From DASUNP01 sp035249305 (GTDB taxonomy: Bacteria; Acidobacteriota; Blastocatellia; UBA7656), in NCBI GenBank assembly GCA_035249305.1, contig DATFGQ010000114.1, forward strand, positions 39,018-103,017: a DNA stretch of 64,000 bases, in the 5' to 3' direction. Of this stretch, positions 8,009-16,941 are shown in pieces (the first letter of the stretch is position 1; every line of letters starts with the position of its first letter). The notes beneath the pieces are model-generated. The model was not told the DNA's origin. It ran no database searches and worked only from the letters and a program-made list of their open reading frames with translations. Made by a program: the position numbers and the translations under genes.

Positions 8009-9079
8009 ATGGGCGACGAATCATTTATAAACTCATTGATTGAGAACGCGCCGATGGCGGCGATGACGACGCTCGGCGTAGGAGGCCCCGCGCGCTACTT
8101 CGCAGAGAGCACGAGCGTCGATCATCTGGTCGCGGGCGCGAGGTGGGCCGCCGAGCGCGGCCTCCCGCTCTTCGTGCTCGGCGGCGGCAGCAACGTCGTC
8201 ATCAGCGACGCGGGCTTTGCCGGGCTGGTCTTGCGCCTCTCCATACGAGGGGTTGAGGCGGCCTCCGACGGCGGCCACATCATCTTGAAAGCAGGCGCGG
8301 GCGAAGAGTGGGACTCTCTGGTCAGTCTTGCCGTAGAGAATGACTGGGCAGGGTTCGAATGTCTGTCGGGCATACCCGGCCGCGTAGGCGCGACTCCGAT
8401 TCAAAATGTCGGCGCCTACGGCCAGGAGACGAGCGAGACGCTTGCGTCGGTCGAAGCCTTAGACCTTCGCACGCTCGACCTCGTCGCCTTCACCGCCGAG
8501 GAGTGCCGGTTCGGGTACCGCATGAGCCGTTTCAAATCCGAAGACCGCGGCCGTTACATCATCACGAGAGTTGTCTACCGCCTGAAGCCGGGCGGCGCTC
8601 CCGCGATACGGTACGCCGACCTTGAGCGATACTTTTCAGACCGTCGCATCGCCAGCCCGAGCCTGGCCGACGTGCGCGCGGCCGTCATCGAGATACGCCG
8701 CCGGAAAGCCATGGTGATAGACGCCGCGGACATAGACTCGCGCAGCGTGGGGTCGTTCTTCGTCAACCCGATTGTCACGCCCGAAGAGTTCGAAGAGATT
8801 CAAAAGCGCGAAAGTGATCGTGTCCCTTCATTCCCCACGGCCGCCGGGCAGGTGAAGCTGTCGGCGGCGTGGCTGATCGAGCGGGCGGGGGTCACGCGCG
8901 GTTACGTGCGCGGAGGCGTAGGCACCTCTTCGAAGCACGCGCTCGCGATAATCAATCGCGGCGGCGGGACGGCGCGCGAAGTCGTAGAGCTGGCTTCGGA
9001 AATCAAATCTCGCGTGCTTGATCGCTTCGGCGTCTACCTCGCACCCGAGCCGGTCTTCGTAGGGCTCGATCAAATTTGA
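8009..9079 (+). CDS. murB: UDP-N-acetylenolpyruvoylglucosamine reductase MurB (type I)
   Basis: MurB reduces UDP-N-acetylglucosamine enolpyruvate to UDP-N-acetylmuramic acid with NADPH and FAD, in the cytosol, for peptidoglycan synthesis. The 356 residues contain the FAD-binding motif VLGGGSNVVISD, the loop SGIPGRVGATPIQNVGAYGQE, the type I tyrosine-loop sequence FGYRMSRFK, and GSFFVNP carrying the catalytic serine. The C-terminal LAPEPVFVG is also typical. The length fits type I MurB. It ends convergently with bshA, overlapping it by ten bases, and is not in a mur cluster here. Confidence 0.95.
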   Translation: MGDESFINSLIENAPMAAMTTLGVGGPARYFAESTSVDHLVAGARWAAERGLPLFVLGGGSNVVISDAGFAGLVLRLSIRGVEAASDGGHIILKAGAGEEWDSLVSLAVENDWAGFECLSGIPGRVGATPIQNVGAYGQETSETLASVEALDLRTLDLVAFTAEECRFGYRMSRFKSEDRGRYIITRVVYRLKPGGAPAIRYADLERYFSDRRIASPSLADVRAAVIEIRRRKAMVIDAADIDSRSVGSFFVNPIVTPEEFEEIQKRESDRVPSFPTAAGQVKLSAAWLIERAGVTRGYVRGGVGTSSKHALAIINRGGGTAREVVELASEIKSRVLDRFGVYLAPEPVFVGLDQI

Positions 9080-10212
9080 AATCTCATATAGAGGGCTTCG
9101 TACTGCGGGATTATCTTTTCCGTTGCGAAACGCGAGACGGCTATCTCGCGCCCGCGGCGGCCCAACCGCTCGCGCAGGGCTTCATCGCTCAGTATGTCGA
9201 TCGCACGCTCGGCCATGCCCTGCACGTCGCCGACGCCGAACAGGTATCCGCACCCATCTTCTTCGACCACTTCGGGCAAGCCGCCGACGCGCGTGGCTAT
9301 CACGGGCACCTGGCATGCCATCGCTTCGAGCGCGGCGAGCCCGAAAGACTCCGTGAGGCTTGGCAGCAACAGGAGGTCCGCGACCGACAGGTAATCCCTT
9401 ATCTGCGACTGCGGCTGCTTGCCTACGAACTCGACACACCGGGCCACGCCCAACCGCTCAGCGAGCGTTTCGGCGTCGTCGCGCTCCGGCCCGTCTCCGC
9501 ACATGATCAACTTCACTCGCAACGGGCTGCGCTCGCGTATGCGCGCCAGGACCTCTATGCAATCGGTTATCCGCTTGACCGGGCGGAAAGTCGACACGTG
9601 CAGTATGATCTTCTCCCCGTCGGGGGCGATGCTGCGTTTGAGCGAGCTGTCTGAAGCGCGGTGGTAATACTCTGCGTCGATAAAGTTGTATATCACGTCG
9701 ATCGAACAGCCCGTGCAGAACGTCTCGTTCGTGGCGTCGCGCAGGTATTGGGAGATGGCCGTCGTGGCGTCGGACTTTTCGATGCCGAACCGCGTGATAG
9801 GCAGAAACGAAGGGTCGCGCCCCACAAGGGTTATGTCCGTCCCATGCAGCGTCGTCACCACGGGTAGGTGGCGCTCCGGTCTAAGCATCTCGCGCGCCAG
9901 GTACGCGCTCACGGCATGCGGTATCGCGTAGTGCACGTGCAGTACGTCGAGCGCATGCGCGCGGGCGACCTCGTACAGCTTCGACGCGAGCGCGTCCGTG
10001 TAAGGCGGGTATTCAAACAGCGGGTAGCTCAGCATATCGACCTGATGAAACTGTATGCGCTCGCGCGGCGTGTCGCCGTCGGCCAGCCGCATCGGCGGCG
10101 CGTAGCTTATGAAATGTATCGAGTGGCCGCGCTTTGCAAGCTCAAGCCCCAGCTCCGCGCCCACAACGCCGCTCCCGCCGTAAGATGGATAACAAGTAAT
10201 GCCAATCTTCAT
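9070..10212 (-). CDS. bshA: N-acetyl-alpha-D-glucosaminyl L-malate synthase BshA
   Basis: This GT4-family glycosyltransferase joins GlcNAc from UDP-GlcNAc to L-malate, the first step of bacillithiol synthesis. The start ITCYPSYGGSGVVGAELG is the BshA signature, the middle carries SNFR-type sugar-binding residues (HVSTFRPVKR), and the EX7E-type motif SLTESFGLAALEAMA lies in the C-terminal half. The 380-residue length matches the family. bshB1 lies directly upstream on the same strand, separated by a 78-base spacer with a strong palindrome. Together these point to bacillithiol as a low-molecular-weight thiol in this organism. Confidence 0.95.
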   Translation of the reverse strand: MKIGITCYPSYGGSGVVGAELGLELAKRGHSIHFISYAPPMRLADGDTPRERIQFHQVDMLSYPLFEYPPYTDALASKLYEVARAHALDVLHVHYAIPHAVSAYLAREMLRPERHLPVVTTLHGTDITLVGRDPSFLPITRFGIEKSDATTAISQYLRDATNETFCTGCSIDVIYNFIDAEYYHRASDSSLKRSIAPDGEKIILHVSTFRPVKRITDCIEVLARIRERSPLRVKLIMCGDGPERDDAETLAERLGVARCVEFVGKQPQSQIRDYLSVADLLLLPSLTESFGLAALEAMACQVPVIATRVGGLPEVVEEDGCGYLFGVGDVQGMAERAIDILSDEALRERLGRRGREIAVSRFATEKIIPQYEALYMRFQI

Positions 10213-10221
10213 AAAGTATAA

Positions 10222-10280
10222 AGTCCTGAGTGCTGAGTCCTGAGTAGATGTCTTTCACTCAGGACTCAGCACTCAGGACT
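10222..10280. repeat. 24-bp perfect inverted repeat between bshB1 and bshA
   Basis: AGTCCTGAGTGCTGAGTCCT plus four bases at 10222-10245 pair perfectly with 10257-10280 across an 11-base loop. The left arm occurs again, identical and in the same orientation, at 27716-27739 just upstream of the S8 protease start. A partial match lies near 27904. No T-run follows, so it is not an obvious terminator. It is a dispersed palindromic repeat that may act as a hairpin in the bshB1-bshA transcript. Confidence 0.8.
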
Positions 10281-10290
10281 CAGGACTCCT

Positions 10291-11043
10291 TTAAGAGTAC
10301 ATATTCATTCGGCGGGTGAGCAGCTCGATGGGGTCGTGCACGTTGATCGCCTCGCGCACGATGAACGCCTCGCCGTGCTCGACGGCTATCAGCGAGCCGT
10401 AGAAACGTTGCCGCGCTTCGAGGCGGCGCAGGAAGCCTTCCGTGCTGATGTTGGTTTCGGGCTCAGTGCTGCTGGGGTCGAAAAGTTGCGAGCGGTAACA
10501 CATTATCGCGGAGCTTTTTTGCTCAGCGAACTCGGTGATGTCTACTACGAAGCTCGGCGCCACCGTGCGGGGGAACATGAAGTGGGCGACCGTCTGCGGG
10601 CGAAAACGCTCCTGCCCAGTCTCCGCGTCGTACTTCGCCAGGCCCGCGACGTGCGCGGCCTCGCGCACTATCTGGGAGGTGTGGGCGTGGTCCGGGTGCG
10701 GGTCCTCCCAGTAGTGAGTAAAGACTACGCGCGGGCGGTAGAGCCGGAGCTTCCGCACCATGCGGACGCGCGATGTTTCGTCGCACCATATGTGCGCGTC
10801 CGGCAGCTCAAGGTTGTCGCGCACCGCAAGCCCGAGCGCGCGGGCCGCGGCCTCGGCTTCGCCTGCGCGTATCTCGGCCGAGCCGCGCGTGCCCGACTCG
10901 CCGCGCGCCATGTCGAGTATGCCGACCTTATAACCCAGCGTCGCCAGCTTCAGCAGAGTCCCGCCGCAGACCAGCTCTACGTCATCCGGGTGCGCGCCGA
11001 CCGCCAGCGCGTCGAGCCTTACGTCCTCGCTCATCGCTTTCAT
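10291..11043 (-). CDS. bshB1: bacillithiol biosynthesis deacetylase BshB1
   Basis: A PIG-L/LmbE-family zinc deacetylase that removes the acetyl group from GlcNAc-malate, the second bacillithiol step. The zinc motif AVGAHPDDVE is near the N-terminus. HYWEDPHPDHAHTSQIV gives the second metal histidine region, and the BshB1-type RGESGTRGSAEIRAGEAEAAARALGL is present. The length (about 250) fits. A second possible start at Met-4 would leave every motif intact. It lies upstream of bshA in one transcription unit; bshC is not in the window. Confidence 0.94.
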   Translation of the reverse strand: MKAMSEDVRLDALAVGAHPDDVELVCGGTLLKLATLGYKVGILDMARGESGTRGSAEIRAGEAEAAARALGLAVRDNLELPDAHIWCDETSRVRMVRKLRLYRPRVVFTHYWEDPHPDHAHTSQIVREAAHVAGLAKYDAETGQERFRPQTVAHFMFPRTVAPSFVVDITEFAEQKSSAIMCYRSQLFDPSSTEPETNISTEGFLRRLEARQRFYGSLIAVEHGEAFIVREAINVHDPIELLTRRMNMYS

Positions 11044-11058
11044 CCCCTCAGCTTGAGG

Positions 11059-12990
11059 TTACGTGCGCGCTCGCGCCTCAGTCAAGCGCGCCAGGTCTTT
11101 GGCCCCGCCGATCGGCAGCTTTACCGTAAAGCTCGCGCCGTAACCTTCCCCGGCGCTTTGCGCTTCGACCGCGCCGCCGTGCAGCTCTACCAACTGGCGC
11201 ACTATCGCGAGCCCCAGCCCCAGCCCCGTGTGGACTCTGTTGTAAGAGCTGTCGGCTTGCCGGAACCGATCAAAGACGTACGGAAGAAACTCCCGGCTGA
11301 TACCGCGGCCGTTGTCGCTCACGATGATCTCCATTTGCGAATCAACCCTCTCAAGCTTGACCTGCGCGGCCCCGCCCTTATCGGTGAACTTCACGGCGTT
11401 CGATAAGAGGTTCCAGACGACCTGTTGTAAGCGAACCGGGTCGCCCGAAATGGGGACCGCGCGCGGGTCGAGTATTACTCCGAGGCTGATCTCTTTAGCG
11501 TCCGCCGCGGGGCGTATCGCCTCGACCGCGTCTTGAATGACGGCCGTCAGATCGACCGGCTGCACGTCCAACCGCATGCGGCCCGTGATTATGCGCGACA
11601 CGTCGAGCAGGTCTTCGATCAGCTCGGCCTGCGCCCGCGCGTTGCGCTCGATGGCTTCCCGAGCCTGAGCGGCCGTCTCGCGGTCGTCGGGGTATTTTTG
11701 CATTATCCCCGCCCAGCCGAGTATCGCGTTCAAGGGCGTTCGCAGCTCGTGAGAGACGGTCGCGAGAAACTCGTCTTTCATGCGGTTGGCCTCCTCGGCC
11801 TGCTCGCGCGCCGCCTGCTCTCTGTGCAACAACTCGGCGCTGAGGTTTGTCGCCTGCTCCGCCTCGCGGCGTGCCGACTGCTCGCGCGCGAGCAGCTCTT
11901 CGCGCTCCTTCTCCGACCGCTTGCGCTCGGTTATGTCGCGCGCGATGGCCGACGCGCCTGTGACCTCGCCCGCGCTGTTTCTGATAGGCGAGACGGTCAA
12001 AGAGACGTCGATTACAGTGCCGTCCTTGTGCGTGCGCTGAGTCTCGTAATGCTCGACGTGCGCGCCGCGGTTGAGCTTCGTCATAATCTCCGGGAAATCG
12101 TCGGCCCGGTTGGGCGGCATCAGCATCGATATGGGACGCCCCTTCACCTCTTCGGCCGTGTAGCCGTAGAGCCGTTCCGCGCCTTTATTCCAGCTTACGA
12201 TCGTCCCTTGCAGCGTCTTGCTGATGATCGCGTCGTCGGACGACTCCACGATCGAAGCCATCCGAAACCTTGTCTCTTCGGCCTTCTTCTCTTCGGTGAT
12301 GTCGCGGAAGACCAGTATGACGCCAGTCACCTTGCCGCCGGGAGTTTTGATGGGAGCGCCGCTGTCGGCGATGGGGATCTCTCTGCCATCTCGCGCGACG
12401 AGAATGGTGTGATTAGCCAATCCTACAACGGTCCCTTCCCGCAGGACCTTCGTGACGGGGCTCTCGACAGGCTCGCGCGTAGTCTCGTTGATTATCTTGA
12501 AGACATCGCCGAGCGGCTTATTCATAGCCTCGGCCATCGTCCAGCCCGTCAGCGCCTCGGCCGTCGGGTTGATAAAGTTGACGCAGCCTTTGATGTCTGT
12601 CGCGATAACGGCGTCGCCGATGCTTGAGAGCGCTACGCGGAGCCACTCACGCTGCTGTTGGAGCCGCCGCTCCGCGTTTCTGCGCGAGCTTACGAACCAT
12701 ATCAGGCTCACGAACAGGACCAGGCGGTTTAAGGACTGGAACGCGAGCCTCCAGGTGAACGGCCAGCCGGTTAAGAGAAGAATGGTTATTTCAAACAGTG
12801 CGACCAGCACAAGCCCCGGCCACCTTCCCGCGAACCAGGCCGTGACGATCATCAGCGCGATGATCAAAGTGGTGAGGTCGAGCCTGAACGAGAAGAGTTG
12901 CTGGAATCCGTATGAAATCAGCAGTATCAGCCCGTAGATTACGACCGGCAGTGCGTAACGCAGCGCGGCTGACCGTACCTCTTTAGACAT
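11059..12990 (-). CDS. membrane PAS-sensor histidine kinase
   Basis: This 643-residue kinase has four hydrophobic segments in the first 100 residues, resembling a DUF4118-type sensor module. Two PAS domains follow at about 112-235 and 240-358, then a coiled stretch of Glu/Arg repeats (360-400). A HisKA domain has the phospho-acceptor His414 in SHELRTP, and the HATPase domain carries N (NLLSNAVKF), G1 (DNGRGIS) and G2 (GLGLGLAIV) boxes. No receiver domain or response regulator is adjacent, so it is an orphan. The signal sensed is unknown. Confidence 0.92.
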   Translation of the reverse strand: MSKEVRSAALRYALPVVIYGLILLISYGFQQLFSFRLDLTTLIIALMIVTAWFAGRWPGLVLVALFEITILLLTGWPFTWRLAFQSLNRLVLFVSLIWFVSSRRNAERRLQQQREWLRVALSSIGDAVIATDIKGCVNFINPTAEALTGWTMAEAMNKPLGDVFKIINETTREPVESPVTKVLREGTVVGLANHTILVARDGREIPIADSGAPIKTPGGKVTGVILVFRDITEEKKAEETRFRMASIVESSDDAIISKTLQGTIVSWNKGAERLYGYTAEEVKGRPISMLMPPNRADDFPEIMTKLNRGAHVEHYETQRTHKDGTVIDVSLTVSPIRNSAGEVTGASAIARDITERKRSEKEREELLAREQSARREAEQATNLSAELLHREQAAREQAEEANRMKDEFLATVSHELRTPLNAILGWAGIMQKYPDDRETAAQAREAIERNARAQAELIEDLLDVSRIITGRMRLDVQPVDLTAVIQDAVEAIRPAADAKEISLGVILDPRAVPISGDPVRLQQVVWNLLSNAVKFTDKGGAAQVKLERVDSQMEIIVSDNGRGISREFLPYVFDRFRQADSSYNRVHTGLGLGLAIVRQLVELHGGAVEAQSAGEGYGASFTVKLPIGGAKDLARLTEARART

Positions 12991-13071
12991 GGAGGAGTCC
13001 CGTCAAAAAGGATCGTAAAAAGCAAATCTCACAAGCGTCCGAGAGATTGTTATTAGGTTTCTCTTCCTGAG

Positions 13072-13926
13072 TCAAGCCTGAAGATTTGTGAGCCGCTCGC
13101 TCACCTGCCAGAGCCGGCCGGCGATAGCTTCGTCATAAGATTCAGGCGAAGAGCGGACGGCCCGCCTGTCGTCGAAATACTTTCCCGTGATGCCTTCGAC
13201 TTCGGGGGAACTGGCGAGGTAGATAGAAGTCTCCGCGCCGCGCCTGGGGCTTTTCAAAAAGAGCTTAGCCGCCGCGCCTACAACGCCCGAGATGTCTCTG
13301 AAGATGTTCGTAGCGATAACGCCTGGGTGAAGGCAATTGACTGTAACGCCCGTGCCTTCTAGTCGGCGAGCCAGCTCGTAGGTGAATAAGACATTGGCGA
13401 GCTTCGACTGGCCGTAGGCGCGCATCGAGCTGTAAGAGCGTTCGCTTTGCAGGTCATTAAAATCTATCGTAGCCGATTTATGAACAGTCGAAGAGACATT
13501 GACTATGCGAGCGGGCGCGGACTTATTTATCAGATCGAGCAGCAGATTGGTCAGAAGAAAGTAAGCGAGATGATTTATAGCGAAAGTAGCTTCAAGGCCG
13601 TCTTCGGTCACACGGCGGCGCGTGAGTATCACGCCGGCATTGTTGACGAGCACGTCCAAGCGATCATGTTTCTGCTTGAACTCTTCGGCGAGCTTACGAA
13701 TCTGGGTTTGTGAAGATAGATCACAAATCATAAGCTCTACAGAGGGATTATCACTTTTCGATTTAATCTCTTCGAGCGCCGCCCTCCCTCGATCATTATC
13801 GCGACAGACAATAACGAGGTTAGCCTTCATACGCGCTAATGCCAGAGCCGTCTCTTTACCAATACCCGAGTTCGCGCCTGTGACTAGAGCGACCTTGCCG
13901 GTCATGTTGATATTTTGATCTGTCAT
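13072..13926 (-). CDS. short-chain dehydrogenase/reductase (retinol dehydrogenase-like)
   Basis: I start the gene at the ATG encoding MTDQNINM; a longer frame running to 14232 only reads antisense through the neighbouring WD40 repeats. The 284-residue product has the Rossmann motif TGANSGIGKE, NNAG in VLVNNAGVI, the catalytic Ser in IVNVSSTVH and YGQSKLAN (Tyr-x3-Lys). This is a complete classical SDR set, closest to the RDH11-14/WWOX-like group. The substrate is unknown. It is divergent from the WD40-TIR gene, with about 80 bases between starts, so the two may share a regulatory region. Confidence 0.9.
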   Translation of the reverse strand: MTDQNINMTGKVALVTGANSGIGKETALALARMKANLVIVCRDNDRGRAALEEIKSKSDNPSVELMICDLSSQTQIRKLAEEFKQKHDRLDVLVNNAGVILTRRRVTEDGLEATFAINHLAYFLLTNLLLDLINKSAPARIVNVSSTVHKSATIDFNDLQSERSYSSMRAYGQSKLANVLFTYELARRLEGTGVTVNCLHPGVIATNIFRDISGVVGAAAKLFLKSPRRGAETSIYLASSPEVEGITGKYFDDRRAVRSSPESYDEAIAGRLWQVSERLTNLQA

Positions 13927-14008
13927 CTTGTTTTGGGATAATAGAACACAATCAAAAAGATATGCAATAATTGCCACCGCACTCCGCGCAGGAGGATTTG
14001 ATAGATTC

Positions 14009-16933
14009 ATGCCAAAGAAAAAACGAGAGAGTACGCGATCCAGTAAAATTGGCGACCAACAGGAGGAGGGGCTACCGCCGGGCGTGAAGCTGCTCCGCAC
14101 ACTCGAAGGGCACGAGGACCTCGTCCTGAGCGTGGCGTTCGACCCGTCGGGCAGGATGCTGGCCAGCAGCAGCAGTGACCAAACGGTGAGGTTGTGGGAC
14201 GCGGCCAGCGGCAGGCTGCTCCGCACACTCATAGGCCACGAGAGCGCTGTCTATTGCGTGGCGTTCGACCCGACGGGGCAAATCTTGGCAAGCGGGAGCC
14301 ACGACGACACGGTTAGGCTGTGGGACGTGACCACCGGCAAGCCCCTCCGCACACTCGGAGGGCACACGAACATCGTCGTGACCATGGCGTTCGACCCGTC
14401 GGGCAGGATGCTGGCCAGCGGTAGCGGTGACAATACAGTGAAGCTGTGGGGCGTGCCTAGCGGCAAGCTGCTCCGCACACTCGAAGGGCACACCCACGAC
14501 GTAGATGGGGCTACCTTCTCCGTGGACGGGCGACTTCTTGCCTCAAAGAGTTTTGATGGGACCGTACGCCTTTGGAGTTGTGAGACTTGGGAAACAATTG
14601 CTATCCTGCCAGAGCCGCGTGCAGATAGGCTGTGGACTCCTGGCCTTGCATTCCATCCCACATTGCCGTTGCTGGCCTCGGTTGGTTCGAAAAAAGATGC
14701 TAAGGAGGAAGAATTGTCTAGGGCAATTCACCTCTGGGAGTTAGAACTCGATGTGCTCCTAAGCAAGAGGTCTGTGTCTCTGGCTCAGGCAGTGCACCAC
14801 ACTACAGCCAAAATTGTCCTGGTGGGCGATTCGGGTGTGGGGAAGACAGGGCTGGGCTGGCGACTGGCGCATGGCGAGTACAAGGAACATTCTTCCACAC
14901 ACGGACAGCAGTTTTGGGTTCTTGATCAAGTCAGCACGCGTCGTGAGGATGACACGGAATGCGAAGCGATTCTGTGGGATTTGGCCGGTCAGCCTGACTA
15001 TCGCCTGACTCACGCATTGTTTCTCGATGACGCGGACCTCGCGCTTATCCTCTTCGATCCTACCGATAGCCGCGACCCGCTGCACGGTGTTGAGTTCTGG
15101 TTGAAACAACTTAAATCAGGACAGCCGAAATCAACTGACATTCAAGGTTGCTGTCCTACCATTCTGGTCGGCGCGCGCGCTGATCGCGGCGAGGCGCGAT
15201 TGACTCAAGAAGAACTTGACGAATTCTGTAGTCATCGCGGTATAAGTGGCGGCTATCTAGCCACCAGTGCCAAAGAAGAAATCGGATTGGACGAGTTGCT
15301 ACGGCGGATGAAAGATCAAATTCCTTGGGACCAGAAGGCCACCACAGTCACAACAGTTACTTTCAAACGAATCAAGGACTATGTGCTGGGGTTGAAAGAG
15401 AATCCTGAACGGAAACACGTGATCGTTAACCCGCAGGAGTTGCGCAAGCGCCTGGAAGAAACCGATCCAGAGTGGGAGTTCACCGACGCCGAGATGATGA
15501 CCGCCGTGAAGCACCTCTCTAACTATGGATACGTGCGAGTGCTGCGGACTTCGAAAGGTGAAGAGCGCATCTTGCTCGCGCCGGAACTGCTCAACAATCT
15601 AGCGGCGTCATTCGTTCTCGAAGCGCGGCGCAACCCAAAGGGCCTGGGCTCGCTCGAAGAGAAGAGGCTGCTGGCGGGCGAATACTCGTTCCGCGAGCTA
15701 GAGAATCTTTCCGAAGAGGAGCAGAACACTCTCTTAGACTCGGCGACGTTGCTATTTCTCGAACACAACATCTGTTTCCGCGAGACAGACCCGCTTAGCG
15801 TAAAGTCTTATCTGGTATTCCCCGAGCTGATAAATCTGAAGAAGCCTGTTCTAAAGAACGAACAACAGACCGAAGACGGCGTGGCCTACACGGTGAGCGG
15901 CGCGATCGAGAATGTCTATGCTTCGCTCGTGGTTCTGCTCGGATACACGCAAACCTTCACACGCACAGATCAATGGCGTAACCAGGCTCGGTATGAAGTG
16001 GGTGACGGCTTGATCAGCGGTTTCCGGCAGGACGGAGAACGTGAAGGCGAATTGGATCTTGTGCTCTATTTCGGCCAGAATGTGGGCAAGCCTGTGCGGA
16101 CGCTGTTTCAGGGTCTGTTCGAGAGTTTCCTGGCCCGACGTAATTTGAGCGTCTTCCGCTACGAGCCTGTTATCTGCGCCAAGTGCCATCAACCGCTCGA
16201 CCGTGCGGTAGTGCGCGACCGCTTGCGTAGCGGGAAGGATTTCGCGTTTTGCCCGGAGTGTAGCGAAAAGCTCACGCTGCCGAAGGCCGATGAGCCAATC
16301 CAGTTGACGCAGGATGAGCAGCGCAAGGTGGATAAACAACGATGGTTCGCCGATCACCGGACACGCTTCGAGCAAGCAGTCTTTCAGTTGATGTCCTACG
16401 TCGATAACGAGAATCTCAACCGACCAGAGTGCTTCATCAGCTATGCCTGGGGCGACAAAGACCAGGAGCGCTGGGTGGAGCGCAATCTGGCTACAGACAT
16501 ACAAAAAGCCGGCATCATTGTCTTGCTGGATCGATGGGAGAATGCGCGCGTGGGGGCAAGCGTGTCGCGCTTCATTGAGCAAATTGAAAAGAGCAGTCAC
16601 ATCATTGTCGTCGGCACGCCGCTATACCGTAAAAAATATGAGAACAAGGACACGAACACTGGCTATGTAGTCGCGGCTGAGACAGACTTGATTTCGAGCC
16701 GGATGCTCGGCACAGAAGCTGAAAAGGAGACTGTTCTGCCGGTCTTGCTCGACGGAGATGAAAAGAAATCTCTACCACCTCTGTTGCAGCGTCGCGTGTA
16801 CGCCGACTTCCGAAATGACCGAGATTATTTCACTACGGCATTTGACTTGATCCTTGATCTGTACGGGATTCCGCATCGACACCAGGCAGTGGCTGACCTG
16901 CGCGAGTCGCTCACTGATCGGGAAATGCGCTAG
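14009..16933 (+). CDS. WD40 / Roc-COR-like GTPase / zinc-ribbon / TIR-SEFIR multidomain protein
   Basis: The start is the ATG at 14009, after CAGGAGG at 13989-13995. The 974-residue product contains, in order, four or five WD40 repeats (about 29-245) and a Ras/Roc-type GTPase. The GTPase has Walker A GDSGVGKT at 273-280, DLAGQ at 324-328, ARAD at 389-392 where NKxD is expected, and TSAKE at 419-423. A winged-helix/COR-like region follows (about 450-720), then a CxxC...CxxC ribbon (C723, C726, C748, C751). A TIR/SEFIR-like domain starts at about 807 (ECFISYAWGDKD, GIIVLLDRWENARVG, HIIVVGTPLYRKKY). No signal peptide is seen. Sensor-switch-effector order suggests an NLR-like conflict or signalling protein; that role is inference. 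A Glu in DRWENARVG could be the NADase residue, but the alignment is uncertain. Confidence 0.85.
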   Translation: MPKKKRESTRSSKIGDQQEEGLPPGVKLLRTLEGHEDLVLSVAFDPSGRMLASSSSDQTVRLWDAASGRLLRTLIGHESAVYCVAFDPTGQILASGSHDDTVRLWDVTTGKPLRTLGGHTNIVVTMAFDPSGRMLASGSGDNTVKLWGVPSGKLLRTLEGHTHDVDGATFSVDGRLLASKSFDGTVRLWSCETWETIAILPEPRADRLWTPGLAFHPTLPLLASVGSKKDAKEEELSRAIHLWELELDVLLSKRSVSLAQAVHHTTAKIVLVGDSGVGKTGLGWRLAHGEYKEHSSTHGQQFWVLDQVSTRREDDTECEAILWDLAGQPDYRLTHALFLDDADLALILFDPTDSRDPLHGVEFWLKQLKSGQPKSTDIQGCCPTILVGARADRGEARLTQEELDEFCSHRGISGGYLATSAKEEIGLDELLRRMKDQIPWDQKATTVTTVTFKRIKDYVLGLKENPERKHVIVNPQELRKRLEETDPEWEFTDAEMMTAVKHLSNYGYVRVLRTSKGEERILLAPELLNNLAASFVLEARRNPKGLGSLEEKRLLAGEYSFRELENLSEEEQNTLLDSATLLFLEHNICFRETDPLSVKSYLVFPELINLKKPVLKNEQQTEDGVAYTVSGAIENVYASLVVLLGYTQTFTRTDQWRNQARYEVGDGLISGFRQDGEREGELDLVLYFGQNVGKPVRTLFQGLFESFLARRNLSVFRYEPVICAKCHQPLDRAVVRDRLRSGKDFAFCPECSEKLTLPKADEPIQLTQDEQRKVDKQRWFADHRTRFEQAVFQLMSYVDNENLNRPECFISYAWGDKDQERWVERNLATDIQKAGIIVLLDRWENARVGASVSRFIEQIEKSSHIIVVGTPLYRKKYENKDTNTGYVVAAETDLISSRMLGTEAEKETVLPVLLDGDEKKSLPPLLQRRVYADFRNDRDYFTTAFDLILDLYGIPHRHQAVADLRESLTDREMR
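14093..14596 (+). repeat. four 126-nt tandem WD40-coding repeats
   Basis: Each unit begins CTCCGCACACTC, at 14093, 14219, 14345 and 14471, an exact 126-base (42-codon) period. Units 1 and 3 share an uninterrupted 35-base identity in the middle; unit 4 has diverged in its second half. DNA-level identity of this kind implies recent duplication or gene conversion within the repeat tract. Confidence 0.92.
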
Positions 16934-16941
16934 TTTTCTCA

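Noticed and set aside
13927..14232. In-frame N-terminal extension of the short-chain dehydrogenase
   Set aside because: It is antisense to the WD40 repeats and only mirrors their repeat structure; the SDR Rossmann fold begins at 13926.
14093..14596. CRISPR-like or minisatellite repeat
   Set aside because: The 126-base period is in frame and encodes WD40 units of 42 residues.
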